A stretch of 40,614 bases of DNA from Myxococcales bacterium (GTDB lineage Bacteria > Myxococcota_A > UBA9042). The notes below the pieces were generated by a model. The model ran no database searches. It was not told where the DNA came from and saw nothing but the letters and a program-made list of their open reading frames with translations. The stretch is taken from contig SHZD01000030.1 of the NCBI GenBank assembly GCA_009692465.1, positions 1 to 40,614 of the forward strand. Direction: 5' to 3'. The position numbers were made by a program, and so were the translations under genes. Shown here in pieces: positions 25,636 through 32,854 of the stretch (within the stretch, counting starts at the first letter, position 1; every line of letters starts with the position of its first letter).

Positions 25636-26541
25636 ATGGCTTACTGGTATGTGCGTACAATTGCGTGGTTATTTGAGTTGACGTCGCCGTTCGCGCACAC
25701 GCCGCCTAACAAAGCGCGGGCCGGCCTGAAACAATCGCTCAAGCTCGCGCCGTGGCTGGTTGGCCGCCCTCAAAGCTGTACTGCGACTGAAGATCGCGAA
25801 ATTGCCGGTGTTCCGGTGCGCGTCTACCGGCCATCGGCAGGAACACTGCCGGTCATCGCGTATTTTCACGGCGGCGGCTGGGTCGAAGGCGACTTGGACA
25901 CCCACGACGTGCCGTGTCGGGCGTTGGCCAATCTCAGTGGTGCTTTGGTGGTGGCAGTCCACTATCGGCGGGCGCCAGAGCAGCCATTCCCAGCGGCAAT
26001 CGATGACTGCGAGGCTGTGGTTCGCTGGTTGGCCGCTCACGCTGACCAACTCGACGGCGATGGATTGAGGCTGGCGGTGGCGGGCGAAAGCGCCGGCGGG
26101 CATCTAGCCGCAGTTGTCGCCCAAAAGTGCCGTGATCTGCCCCTGCGCGCGCAATTGCTGATCTACCCTGTCGTTGATTGCTCCAAAGAAACACAAAGTT
26201 ATGCTAAGTTTGCCACCGGAAATATCTTGAGCGCCGAGCGCATGCGCTACTTTATCCAGGCCTTTGTTCCCGATGCGAAGCAGCGCGCCGATCCGCGAGC
26301 TTCACCACTTTTAGCTAGTGATGTCAGCGGAGTAGCCCCGGCTTATCTATCCAGTGCCCCCGAAGATGTACTGCGCGACGAAGGCCTTGCCTACGCCGAA
26401 AAGCTGCGATCTGCCGACGTTGTTGTCACGGTGGTCGACGCGCACGGGCTGCTGCATGGTTACGTCAATATGCTCGGTTTGAGTGCAGCGATGGACGAAT
26501 TCACCCGCGCTGCCCAGTGGTTGCGCGACAGGCTGGCATGA
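25636..26541 (+). CDS. Alpha/beta hydrolase, hormone-sensitive-lipase family esterase
   Basis: A 301-residue esterase of the HSL/acetyl-hydrolase group (lipolytic family IV). HGGGW at residues 78-82 forms the oxyanion hole. GESAGG around Ser152 is the nucleophile elbow. SAPEDVLRDEG supplies the acid and LLHGYVN the histidine. There is no signal peptide, but the first ~20 residues are hydrophobic and may associate with membrane. It should hydrolyse short- to medium-chain esters; the natural substrate is unknown. ATG at 25636 has AGGA 5 nt upstream. Its stop overlaps the transporter start (ATGA), so the two are co-translated. Confidence 0.92.
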   Translation: MAYWYVRTIAWLFELTSPFAHTPPNKARAGLKQSLKLAPWLVGRPQSCTATEDREIAGVPVRVYRPSAGTLPVIAYFHGGGWVEGDLDTHDVPCRALANLSGALVVAVHYRRAPEQPFPAAIDDCEAVVRWLAAHADQLDGDGLRLAVAGESAGGHLAAVVAQKCRDLPLRAQLLIYPVVDCSKETQSYAKFATGNILSAERMRYFIQAFVPDAKQRADPRASPLLASDVSGVAPAYLSSAPEDVLRDEGLAYAEKLRSADVVVTVVDAHGLLHGYVNMLGLSAAMDEFTRAAQWLRDRLA

Positions 26542-27803
26542 CACAGGCTCACAGCACAAAGACATCTGAATCTGGCAGTCGTCTGCCGTGGCGCTGGCCG
26601 CTGTACGTGCAGACTTTGGTGGCCATGCTGCTCGGTGCGGTGCTTGGCTTGTGGTTGGGCAAGCAAATTGCCCCGATCGCGGTGATTGCCAAGTGGATTG
26701 TCGAGGTGATCAAGTGGCTGGCGGTGCCGCTGTTGTTCTTGGCCATTTTCGACGCCATCGTCAAGCAGGAGTTTCGCGGCAAAGGCGTCGCGGCCATGTT
26801 TGCGATTTCGTTGGGCAATGGCCTGTGTGCGGTGGCCATCGGGCTGGCAATTTCCAACGGTTTTCACCCAGGTCGCACCATGGATTTGCGCGGCGCGGAC
26901 GCGGCAGCGTTGGCGGGCAAGACCTTCAAGGGTGCCGACACCACCCCGGTCCAAGCGCTGTGGATGATGGCGCAAAGCCCGATGGTGCTGGCGATCGCCG
27001 CGGCAATTGGGGTTGGGTTGGCGTTCGTGATGCTGACCCGGCGGCCATTGCTGGCCCACCACCCGCTGATTGTGCGAACGCCAGAGCTGGCCGAGCGCGG
27101 CTTGCGCTTGTTGACCCGGATCTTGGAGGCCATCGTTAAGCTGACGCCGCTTGCGGTGTTGGCCTCGGTGGCCAAAGTGTTTGGCGAGCACGGCACGTCG
27201 CTGGTGGGCGGCTTGCTAGCCTACCTGCTGGTGTGTTTGGGCGGCATGGCCCTGCACGTCGGGCTGGTGTACCACGGTTGGGTGGTGGTGATTGCCCGCA
27301 TCGGCGTGCGCCGGTTCTGGGCGGCAGCGCGCGAACCGGTGGTGTATGCCTTTGGCGTCAACAGCAGCTTGGCTACGCTGCCGGTGACGCTGCGGGCGCT
27401 GGAGCAAATCGGCGTGTCCAAGGGGGCCGCGCGTCTGTCTGCCTGTGTCGGCACCAACTTCAATAACGACGGAATTTTATTGTACGAAGTCGTGGCGGTG
27501 CTGTTTCTGGGTCAAGCCTACGGCGTCGAGCTGCCGCTGGCCGAACAACTGCTAACAGCGTTGATTTGCGTGGCGGCGACCATCGGCGTCGGTGGCATTC
27601 CAGAGGCCGGGATCATTTCACTGGCACTGGTCCTGACCGCTGTGCACTTGCCGGTCGAGGCCATTGCGCTGCTGCTCAGTGTCGATTGGCTGATCGCGCG
27701 GACTCGTTCGGTGGTCAATGTGCTGGGCGACATGACGGTGGCGGTCGCGATCGATGTAGTGCAAGGTCGTCAACCGCCAGCAGCGGCCGATTCTGCCAGT
27801 TGA
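26538..27803 (+). CDS. DAACS-family Na+/H+ dicarboxylate (amino acid) symporter
   Basis: A 421-residue integral membrane protein with about eight or more hydrophobic segments. It has the family's serine-rich region (NSSLATLPVTLRALEQIGVS) and the substrate/ion-binding region GTNFNNDGILLYEVVAV, in place of the usual GATINMDGTALY. The final helix has the normal RTRSVVNVLGDMTVAV signature. Members carry glutamate/aspartate or C4-dicarboxylates. The change to FNNDG keeps Asp and Gly but alters the motif, so the substrate may be unusual. The coupled esterase suggests the transported acid might be released by ester hydrolysis, but that is inference. Confidence 0.9.
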   Translation: MTQAHSTKTSESGSRLPWRWPLYVQTLVAMLLGAVLGLWLGKQIAPIAVIAKWIVEVIKWLAVPLLFLAIFDAIVKQEFRGKGVAAMFAISLGNGLCAVAIGLAISNGFHPGRTMDLRGADAAALAGKTFKGADTTPVQALWMMAQSPMVLAIAAAIGVGLAFVMLTRRPLLAHHPLIVRTPELAERGLRLLTRILEAIVKLTPLAVLASVAKVFGEHGTSLVGGLLAYLLVCLGGMALHVGLVYHGWVVVIARIGVRRFWAAAREPVVYAFGVNSSLATLPVTLRALEQIGVSKGAARLSACVGTNFNNDGILLYEVVAVLFLGQAYGVELPLAEQLLTALICVAATIGVGGIPEAGIISLALVLTAVHLPVEAIALLLSVDWLIARTRSVVNVLGDMTVAVAIDVVQGRQPPAAADSAS

Positions 27804-27837
27804 CCGATCGCCAGCGGCTGCTGAAGATTTCCGTTTA

Positions 27838-27972
27838 GGGCTCGTGAAAAAATAACTCGATCGATCCGCGATTGAAACGGAGGGTCGAGTCGGCTTGCAA
27901 AGCCGCGAGTTAGCGACCCACCAAGCAAGCAATGGGCCGGGGTGCAAAATCGACTTGATTTTGCACGGGCCC
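27838..27972 (-). repeat. Structured intergenic element, copy E4
   Basis: On the minus strand it starts at the base after the TAA stop codon of the acyl-CoA dehydrogenase gene. Hairpin 1 has GGGCC, GTGCAAAATC, the loop AAGTC, then GATTTTGCAC and GGCCC. TTGCTTGCTTGGTGGGTCGC follows, then hairpin 2 CGGCTT-TGC-AAGCCG, and GATCGAGTTATTT. The last bases, CACGAGCCC, pair with the opening GGGCCCGTG except for one position, giving terminal inverted repeats and an alternative long-range stem. Confidence 0.92.
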
Positions 27973-29793
27973 TTACCAAGCCTCTTCAGGCACGTCCATC
28001 AGCAACAAATCCGACGCTTCGACCATCTTGCGCGCCAGCGTCACGTTGGGAAACACGTTGCGGCACCACCACTTAGCCGACGCCACCTTGCCGATGAAAT
28101 AGGCCTTGTCGCTCGCTTTAGCGGTCTCCATCTTGCTTAGAGCCAGCGCCGCGTGGCGAACCAACAACCAGCCAACCACGGTATCAGCCAGAGCCAACAA
28201 CACGCGATTGCCTTGAAAACCAACGTGATAAGGCGACTCGCCGAGCTTTTCCAGCAGCGCCATTAGCATGCTGTTGATGTCGCCCAGCGCTTTGGCCAGC
28301 AGCTTGCGCTCGTCCGCCAAAGCGTCGCCGCCCTCACCGCTATCGATGGTGATCTGAATCCGCTCAGCCAAGCTGCCCAGAGTCTGGCCGCCGTCCTTGG
28401 CAATCTTGCGAAAAATCAGGTCGAGCGACTGAATATGGGTCGTGCCCTCATACAGCGAATCAATTTTCTGGTCGCGAATGTACTGCTCAAACGGATAATC
28501 CTGGACATACCCCGACCCGCCGATGACCTGCAGCGCCATGCCCAGCTGCTCGTAGCCCCGATCCGAATTCCAGCCCTTGACCATCGGCAGCAGCAGGTCG
28601 TTGAGGCGGTCCAGTTCGTCGGCGTGCTGGTCGCCGTGACCGCCGAGCATCTCCACTTGGTCTTGAATGTGGGCCGTAAAAAACGCCAGCGCCCGCATGC
28701 CTTCGGCATGGGCCTTGCAACTCATTAACATACGTTTAATATCAGGATGTTGAATAATACGCACCCGTGGAGCGCGCTTGTTCGCGGCCTGAGGCAAGTC
28801 CGCGCCCTGGACGCGCACTTTGGCGAACTCCAGCGCATTGAGATAGGCCGTCGACAGGGTCGCCATCGACTTCATGCCGACCGCCATGCGCGCATTTTCA
28901 ATGACATGAAACATCTGGCGAATGCCGTCGTGGACGTTGCCCATCAAGAAACCGCGCGCGGGCTTGTCCTCGCCAAACACCAGTTCGCAGGTCGACGACG
29001 CCTTAATGCCCATTTTCTTTTCGAGTTTGCTGACGCGCACCCCGTTGGCCTCGCCTAAGCTGCCGTCTTCATTGACCCAAATCTTGGGCACAATGAACAA
29101 GCTCAAGCCCTTGGTGCCGACGTCGTGACCGTCCGGGCGTGCCAAAACTAAGTGAATGATATTAGTAGGAAAATCGAAGTCGCCATTGGTGATGAAGCGC
29201 TTGGTGCCCGTGATTTCCCACAAGTCGCCGCCCACATGGACTGCCTTGGCGCGCCCGGCGCCGACGTCGCTGCCGGCATCCGGTTCGGTCAGGACCATCG
29301 AGCCGCCCCAATTGTTGTCCACATGGGCTTTCAAGAAGCGCGCCTTTTGGCTGTCGGTGCCCAAACGATCAACGATCTTGGCGATAAAAGTGCCGAATAA
29401 GTAGAACGCTACGGCCGGATTGCCGCCGGCGATGAGCTCGAATCCGGCCCAAATCAACGACGGTGGCGCGCCGACCCCGCCCATGTGTTCAGGCAGTTCC
29501 AAGCCGCCAAAACCAGCGTCGTAGTAGGCCTTGAGTGATTTTTTCAGCGCTGGCGGCAGCAGCACGTTGCCGGCCGCGTCTTGGCGCAACAGCTCGCGAT
29601 CGGCCTCGTAAAAGCTCGCGGCGATGTCGTTGCAAGACAACTCGTTGATTGCGGTGAGGATCTGTCGTGCAGTCTCGGTGTCCAAATGTGAAAATTGGCC
29701 ACGGCCTAGGACCGTGTTGCCAATATCGTTGAATTCAAACAGGTTGAACATCAGATCGCGCAGATTGGACTTGTAGTGCAGAGCGTTACTCAT
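27973..29793 (-). CDS. Acyl-CoA dehydrogenase (long, ~600-residue type)
   Basis: A 606-residue FAD-dependent acyl-CoA dehydrogenase. It has the N-terminal extension typical of the long DmdC/FadE-like group (SNALHYKSNLRDLMFNLFEF), the central MVLTEPDAGSDVGAG near residue 171 and ITGTKRFITNGDFD. The catalytic glutamate lies in LYEGTTHIQS near residue 447, and a C-terminal helical domain (residues about 480-606) is absent from the 380-residue enzymes. It oxidises acyl-CoA to enoyl-CoA with electrons passing to ETF. The substrate may be fatty acyl-CoA or 3-methylmercaptopropionyl-CoA-like. ATG at 29793 was chosen over GTG at 29832 because the family begins there; the ribosome-binding site is weak in both. 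A 23-bp tandem array lies upstream. Confidence 0.93.
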   Translation of the reverse strand: MSNALHYKSNLRDLMFNLFEFNDIGNTVLGRGQFSHLDTETARQILTAINELSCNDIAASFYEADRELLRQDAAGNVLLPPALKKSLKAYYDAGFGGLELPEHMGGVGAPPSLIWAGFELIAGGNPAVAFYLFGTFIAKIVDRLGTDSQKARFLKAHVDNNWGGSMVLTEPDAGSDVGAGRAKAVHVGGDLWEITGTKRFITNGDFDFPTNIIHLVLARPDGHDVGTKGLSLFIVPKIWVNEDGSLGEANGVRVSKLEKKMGIKASSTCELVFGEDKPARGFLMGNVHDGIRQMFHVIENARMAVGMKSMATLSTAYLNALEFAKVRVQGADLPQAANKRAPRVRIIQHPDIKRMLMSCKAHAEGMRALAFFTAHIQDQVEMLGGHGDQHADELDRLNDLLLPMVKGWNSDRGYEQLGMALQVIGGSGYVQDYPFEQYIRDQKIDSLYEGTTHIQSLDLIFRKIAKDGGQTLGSLAERIQITIDSGEGGDALADERKLLAKALGDINSMLMALLEKLGESPYHVGFQGNRVLLALADTVVGWLLVRHAALALSKMETAKASDKAYFIGKVASAKWWCRNVFPNVTLARKMVEASDLLLMDVPEEAW

Positions 29794-30179
29794 GGCGGAG
29801 ACGTCGCGGCCGACCCACAGGAGGGCAGGCACAGGGGCACTGAGTGCGGTTGAGGAGGGGACCAGAGTGCGGTTAAGCAGGGGACCAGAGTGCGGTTAAC
29901 GAGGGGAACTGAGTGCGGTTAACGAGGGGAACTGAGTGCGGTCGAGGACGGCAAAATCGCCGGTCGGTGGACGGTGCCGTACTTCACCGCCTGCGTTTGG
30001 GTGACGCAGCGCGTCATCTTAGCGGGGACACGGCTGGGCGGCAAGTTACGCAATTCGCTGTGGCCTAGCCCTTCAAGTCGCGCTATTCCGGTTGCTCCGA
30101 CGGCCCTGTCCAGCTATTCTGCGCCCGCTTTTGGGCCGCTGGTCATAGCGAGCCCCCGACTGACCGTCAGGAGTTTGCC
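29794..30179. other. Divergent region between the dehydrogenase and lipoprotein genes
   Basis: 386 bp holding the 23-bp tandem array (29833-29947) near the dehydrogenase side. The remaining ~230 bp before the lipoprotein gene should include its promoter but shows no clear boxes. Confidence 0.3.
29833..29947 (-). repeat. 23-bp tandem repeat (5 units) upstream of the acyl-CoA dehydrogenase gene
   Basis: Five units of 23 bp (plus-strand consensus AGGGGAMCWGAGTGCGGTTA followed by ACG), with small differences between units. They end about 40 bp upstream of the dehydrogenase ATG and so lie in its promoter or leader. GTTAAC recurs at the joint of units. Confidence 0.9.
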
Positions 30180-32480
30180 ATGTTGTTTCGGAGTCGATTG
30201 ATTACATTGGGGTTGTTTGCGGCACTCGCCTGCTTGGGCGCTTGTGGTACAGAACCGGCAAAAGCCGACGCCGCAGCGACTGCAGCAGACGCGACCGCGG
30301 GTACAGATGCGGTGACCGGCACTGAGACCATCACTGCGCCGACTGATGCCGCCGCCGACGCCGCTGCCAACAAGTGCGGCGCTGCGGTTGCGTGCCTCAA
30401 TCCGGCTGGCCAAGAAGATTTGGGGCTGTGCCCCAAGCCAGCCGCGGATTACGCTTGCGTTGCCGGTTGTTGCGAACTCAAGTTCAAGTGCACCAAGCAC
30501 CAAGAGTGTGCCGACAAGGTCGGCGTCGAAGCAGGATGCCCGGCCAAGGCATTCACCTGTGGCTGCGACATCGAAAACAATGCCTGCATTCAAACCGCTT
30601 GCGCCAGTGACAGCGAATGCGCCAAAGGCAAAGTCTGCTCGCAGGGTGGTTGCAAGGGTCCCGTCGCGGAAACGGGCTTGAGTGTCAAGCTGTGGCGCCC
30701 GGTCTGGATCACGACCCCCGGCAAAGAAATCGAAGCCGTTGTCGGCTTGGGCGCGCAGGCCTCCGACGGCAAAGGCAATGTCAAAGTTGACGCGGTATTC
30801 GACTGGAGCTTGAGCGCTGGTTCCGCCTTCAGCCTCGCCGCAGGCAAGCTCAAAGCGGGCGCCGTCGCGGGCAAGCAAACCATCACCGCATCGTCCAAGG
30901 GCAGCGCGGCGTCCAATGCCGCTACCTTGTGGAATCTAGGCCCGATTCCCGACCAGAAAAACCTGCGGGTCACTGCAATCGACGATTTTTCCTGGGCCCC
31001 GCTGACGGGCAAAGTCGTGGTCATCGGTCTGGCCGATCAAGTGACGCCAGCCGCAGCGATGGTCGTCGACCTGACCGACGGCCAAGCTGTGTTTGCGAAA
31101 GTCGAATTTCCCTGTGATATCCATGTAATCGGCAAAGATCATTTGCCGGTATCGGTGATGAGGTACCAGCCGACGGCGGCGACCGGAGAAGTGCTGTTGC
31201 CTTCGGCGCTGCACCACTTCGTCGATATCGAATTCGATGCCACCGGCAAAATCGTCAAGGACAAGACCAAAATTATCAATGGTGACGCCGTGAAAGGCTC
31301 CGTAGATTACCCAGGTGTTGGCGAGGCCATGCTCGGCTTGACTGCGCTGGCGTTTGGCCCCCAACTGCTTAATTTTTCGATTGATTCCATTCTAGGCCCC
31401 AACGTCAGCCGGCCGTTTGACCCCAAGGCGCCTTCGTTCGTCAATCCCGATCCGGGCAAGGCTCAGCAAATTCCGGGTGGCGTCACGTTTGCCCTCGGTC
31501 AGCCGGTGGTCACTGAGTTCGTGGTTGCCGGTCCGCCCGGCGCGCATACCGTCTGGACGTTGGGTGGTCGTTTGGCGCTGTCGCAACTGCTCTCCGAAGT
31601 CGGCAAGATCTTTGATTCGGTCGATGGCGGGCTCAACATTGGGCAGATCGTAAGCGTGTTGTTGCCGTATTTGGGCGGATTTTCGTCCGACGTCCAATTT
31701 GGGGTCCAGTTGGCCAACACGCTGAGCGAGCCCCTCAAGGCGCTGCCGACGGTCAAGCCCAAGTTTCCGTTGCTAATCAAGACTCTAGTCGAAGTTTCGC
31801 CGCTGCCCAAGTACGGCAATGGCTGGGCAGATGTGGCGTTTGTCATTGGCGGAGCGCTAATGCCGATTGGCGAAATCGTGCCGCTGGGGCTGACTGCAGG
31901 CGCCGATACCGCCGAAAAAGAAGAAAAAGCGGACGGCATCGTCGACGGCAACAAAGACGAAAAAGGCAATCAACCGATCAAGCTTACCGTTGCCCCATTG
32001 CACAGCGGCCTGCAAATCGGTGTAGATAATCATATTTTGATCACGGCCGCGGTGGTGGTCGGTGGCAAGGGCAAGAAAGAAGGCGGCTCGATTATCTTGA
32101 GCGAGCCGGGGCCCATCGGCGCTGTGACCAAGCCGGGCGAGTTCATGGCGCTGCCCGAAGGTTCGACCTACGACCCGGTTGCCGGCAAGTTGATGGTCAA
32201 ATCGGTAGCTGGCGCCCACGTCTACCGCATGACGTTGACTGCGGCTGAGGGTCAGCAGTGGCAGTTGATTCTGCCCAAAGGCTGGGCCGACAAGGCGATC
32301 GTGTTGCCCGATCTGACTGCGCACGGCCATGATTTTCCGGTTGCTAAGACCAAGCGCGCGTTTGCCGGCGCTTTGCAGTTCAAGACGGCGCTTGAGATGG
32401 CTGATCTTGTCGCCCCTGGTGGCTTGGACGATATTGTTCGCAAGGTCGCCCGTACTTCCTTTACCGACGCTAATCCGTGA
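30180..32480 (+). CDS. Large secreted lipoprotein with Cys-rich N-terminus and Ig-like (BIG2) domain
   Basis: A 766-residue protein. The signal peptide ends in the lipobox LGAC (Cys22), followed by an Ala/Asp/Thr-rich linker typical of myxobacterial surface lipoproteins. Residues about 60-165 hold a dozen or so cysteines in a segment like those called 'Cys-rich' in these bacteria (CCELKFKCTKHQECADK, CASDSECAKGKVCSQGGC). Residues about 170-255 resemble a bacterial Ig-like group 2 domain (VDAVFDWSLSAGSAFSLAAG, AGKQTITASSKG). The remaining ~500 residues are not recognised. ATG at 30180 has GGAG 7 nt upstream. It probably acts at the outer membrane or cell surface. A structured repeat element starts 5 nt after the stop codon. 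Confidence 0.85.
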   Translation: MLFRSRLITLGLFAALACLGACGTEPAKADAAATAADATAGTDAVTGTETITAPTDAAADAAANKCGAAVACLNPAGQEDLGLCPKPAADYACVAGCCELKFKCTKHQECADKVGVEAGCPAKAFTCGCDIENNACIQTACASDSECAKGKVCSQGGCKGPVAETGLSVKLWRPVWITTPGKEIEAVVGLGAQASDGKGNVKVDAVFDWSLSAGSAFSLAAGKLKAGAVAGKQTITASSKGSAASNAATLWNLGPIPDQKNLRVTAIDDFSWAPLTGKVVVIGLADQVTPAAAMVVDLTDGQAVFAKVEFPCDIHVIGKDHLPVSVMRYQPTAATGEVLLPSALHHFVDIEFDATGKIVKDKTKIINGDAVKGSVDYPGVGEAMLGLTALAFGPQLLNFSIDSILGPNVSRPFDPKAPSFVNPDPGKAQQIPGGVTFALGQPVVTEFVVAGPPGAHTVWTLGGRLALSQLLSEVGKIFDSVDGGLNIGQIVSVLLPYLGGFSSDVQFGVQLANTLSEPLKALPTVKPKFPLLIKTLVEVSPLPKYGNGWADVAFVIGGALMPIGEIVPLGLTAGADTAEKEEKADGIVDGNKDEKGNQPIKLTVAPLHSGLQIGVDNHILITAAVVVGGKGKKEGGSIILSEPGPIGAVTKPGEFMALPEGSTYDPVAGKLMVKSVAGAHVYRMTLTAAEGQQWQLILPKGWADKAIVLPDLTAHGHDFPVAKTKRAFAGALQFKTALEMADLVAPGGLDDIVRKVARTSFTDANP

Positions 32481-32485
32481 GGTTT

Positions 32486-32618
32486 GGACCCAGGCAAAAT
32501 CTGGTCGATTTTGCATCTGGGTCCATTGCTTGCTGGGTGGGTCGCAAACTCGCGGCTTTGCAAGCCGACTCGCCGCTGCGTTCAACTTCGGATTGATCGA
32601 ATTCGTCTTGCACGCGCC
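32486..32618 (+). repeat. Structured intergenic element, copy E5
   Basis: Hairpin 1 (32486-32524) pairs GGACCCAG and CAAAATC with GATTTTG and CTGGGTCC around the loop TGGTC. The core is TTGCTTGCTGGGTGGGTCGC. Hairpin 2 CGGCTT-TGC-AAGCCG is the same as in E4 but differs from E3/E6 at paired positions. It starts 6 nt after the lipoprotein stop codon and is followed 11 bp later by E6 in the same orientation. Confidence 0.88.
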
Positions 32619-32629
32619 TTTTTGCGCTT

Positions 32630-32765
32630 AGGAACTGCCCCAGAATAAGTCATTCTGGGACTGGTTCCGTTTGGTTGCTTTGTGGGTCGCTAAGCTCGCG
32701 GCCTCAAAGGCCGACTCGCCGCTCCAGTGTTGCGCGAGTCGATCGGTTATTTAAGGACACATCCT
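32630..32765 (+). repeat. Structured intergenic element, copy E6
   Basis: Hairpin 1 (32631-32668) has GGAAC and CCCAGAAT pairing with ATTCTGGG and GTTCC around AAGTC. The core TTGCTTTGTGGGTCGC, hairpin 2 CGGCCT-CAA-AGGCCG and the 3' end GACACATCCT follow. It differs from E3 at only a few positions. It is the upstream neighbour of the Cys-rich lipoprotein gene (about 90 bp before its ATG). Confidence 0.9.
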
Positions 32766-32854
32766 TACGCGCAGATTGCCCGCGCAATTTTCTTGATCCG
32801 GCTGCCGCAGGCAAGTACCGTACCTGCTCGCGGATCGCCGCTTCGGAGTTTGTT

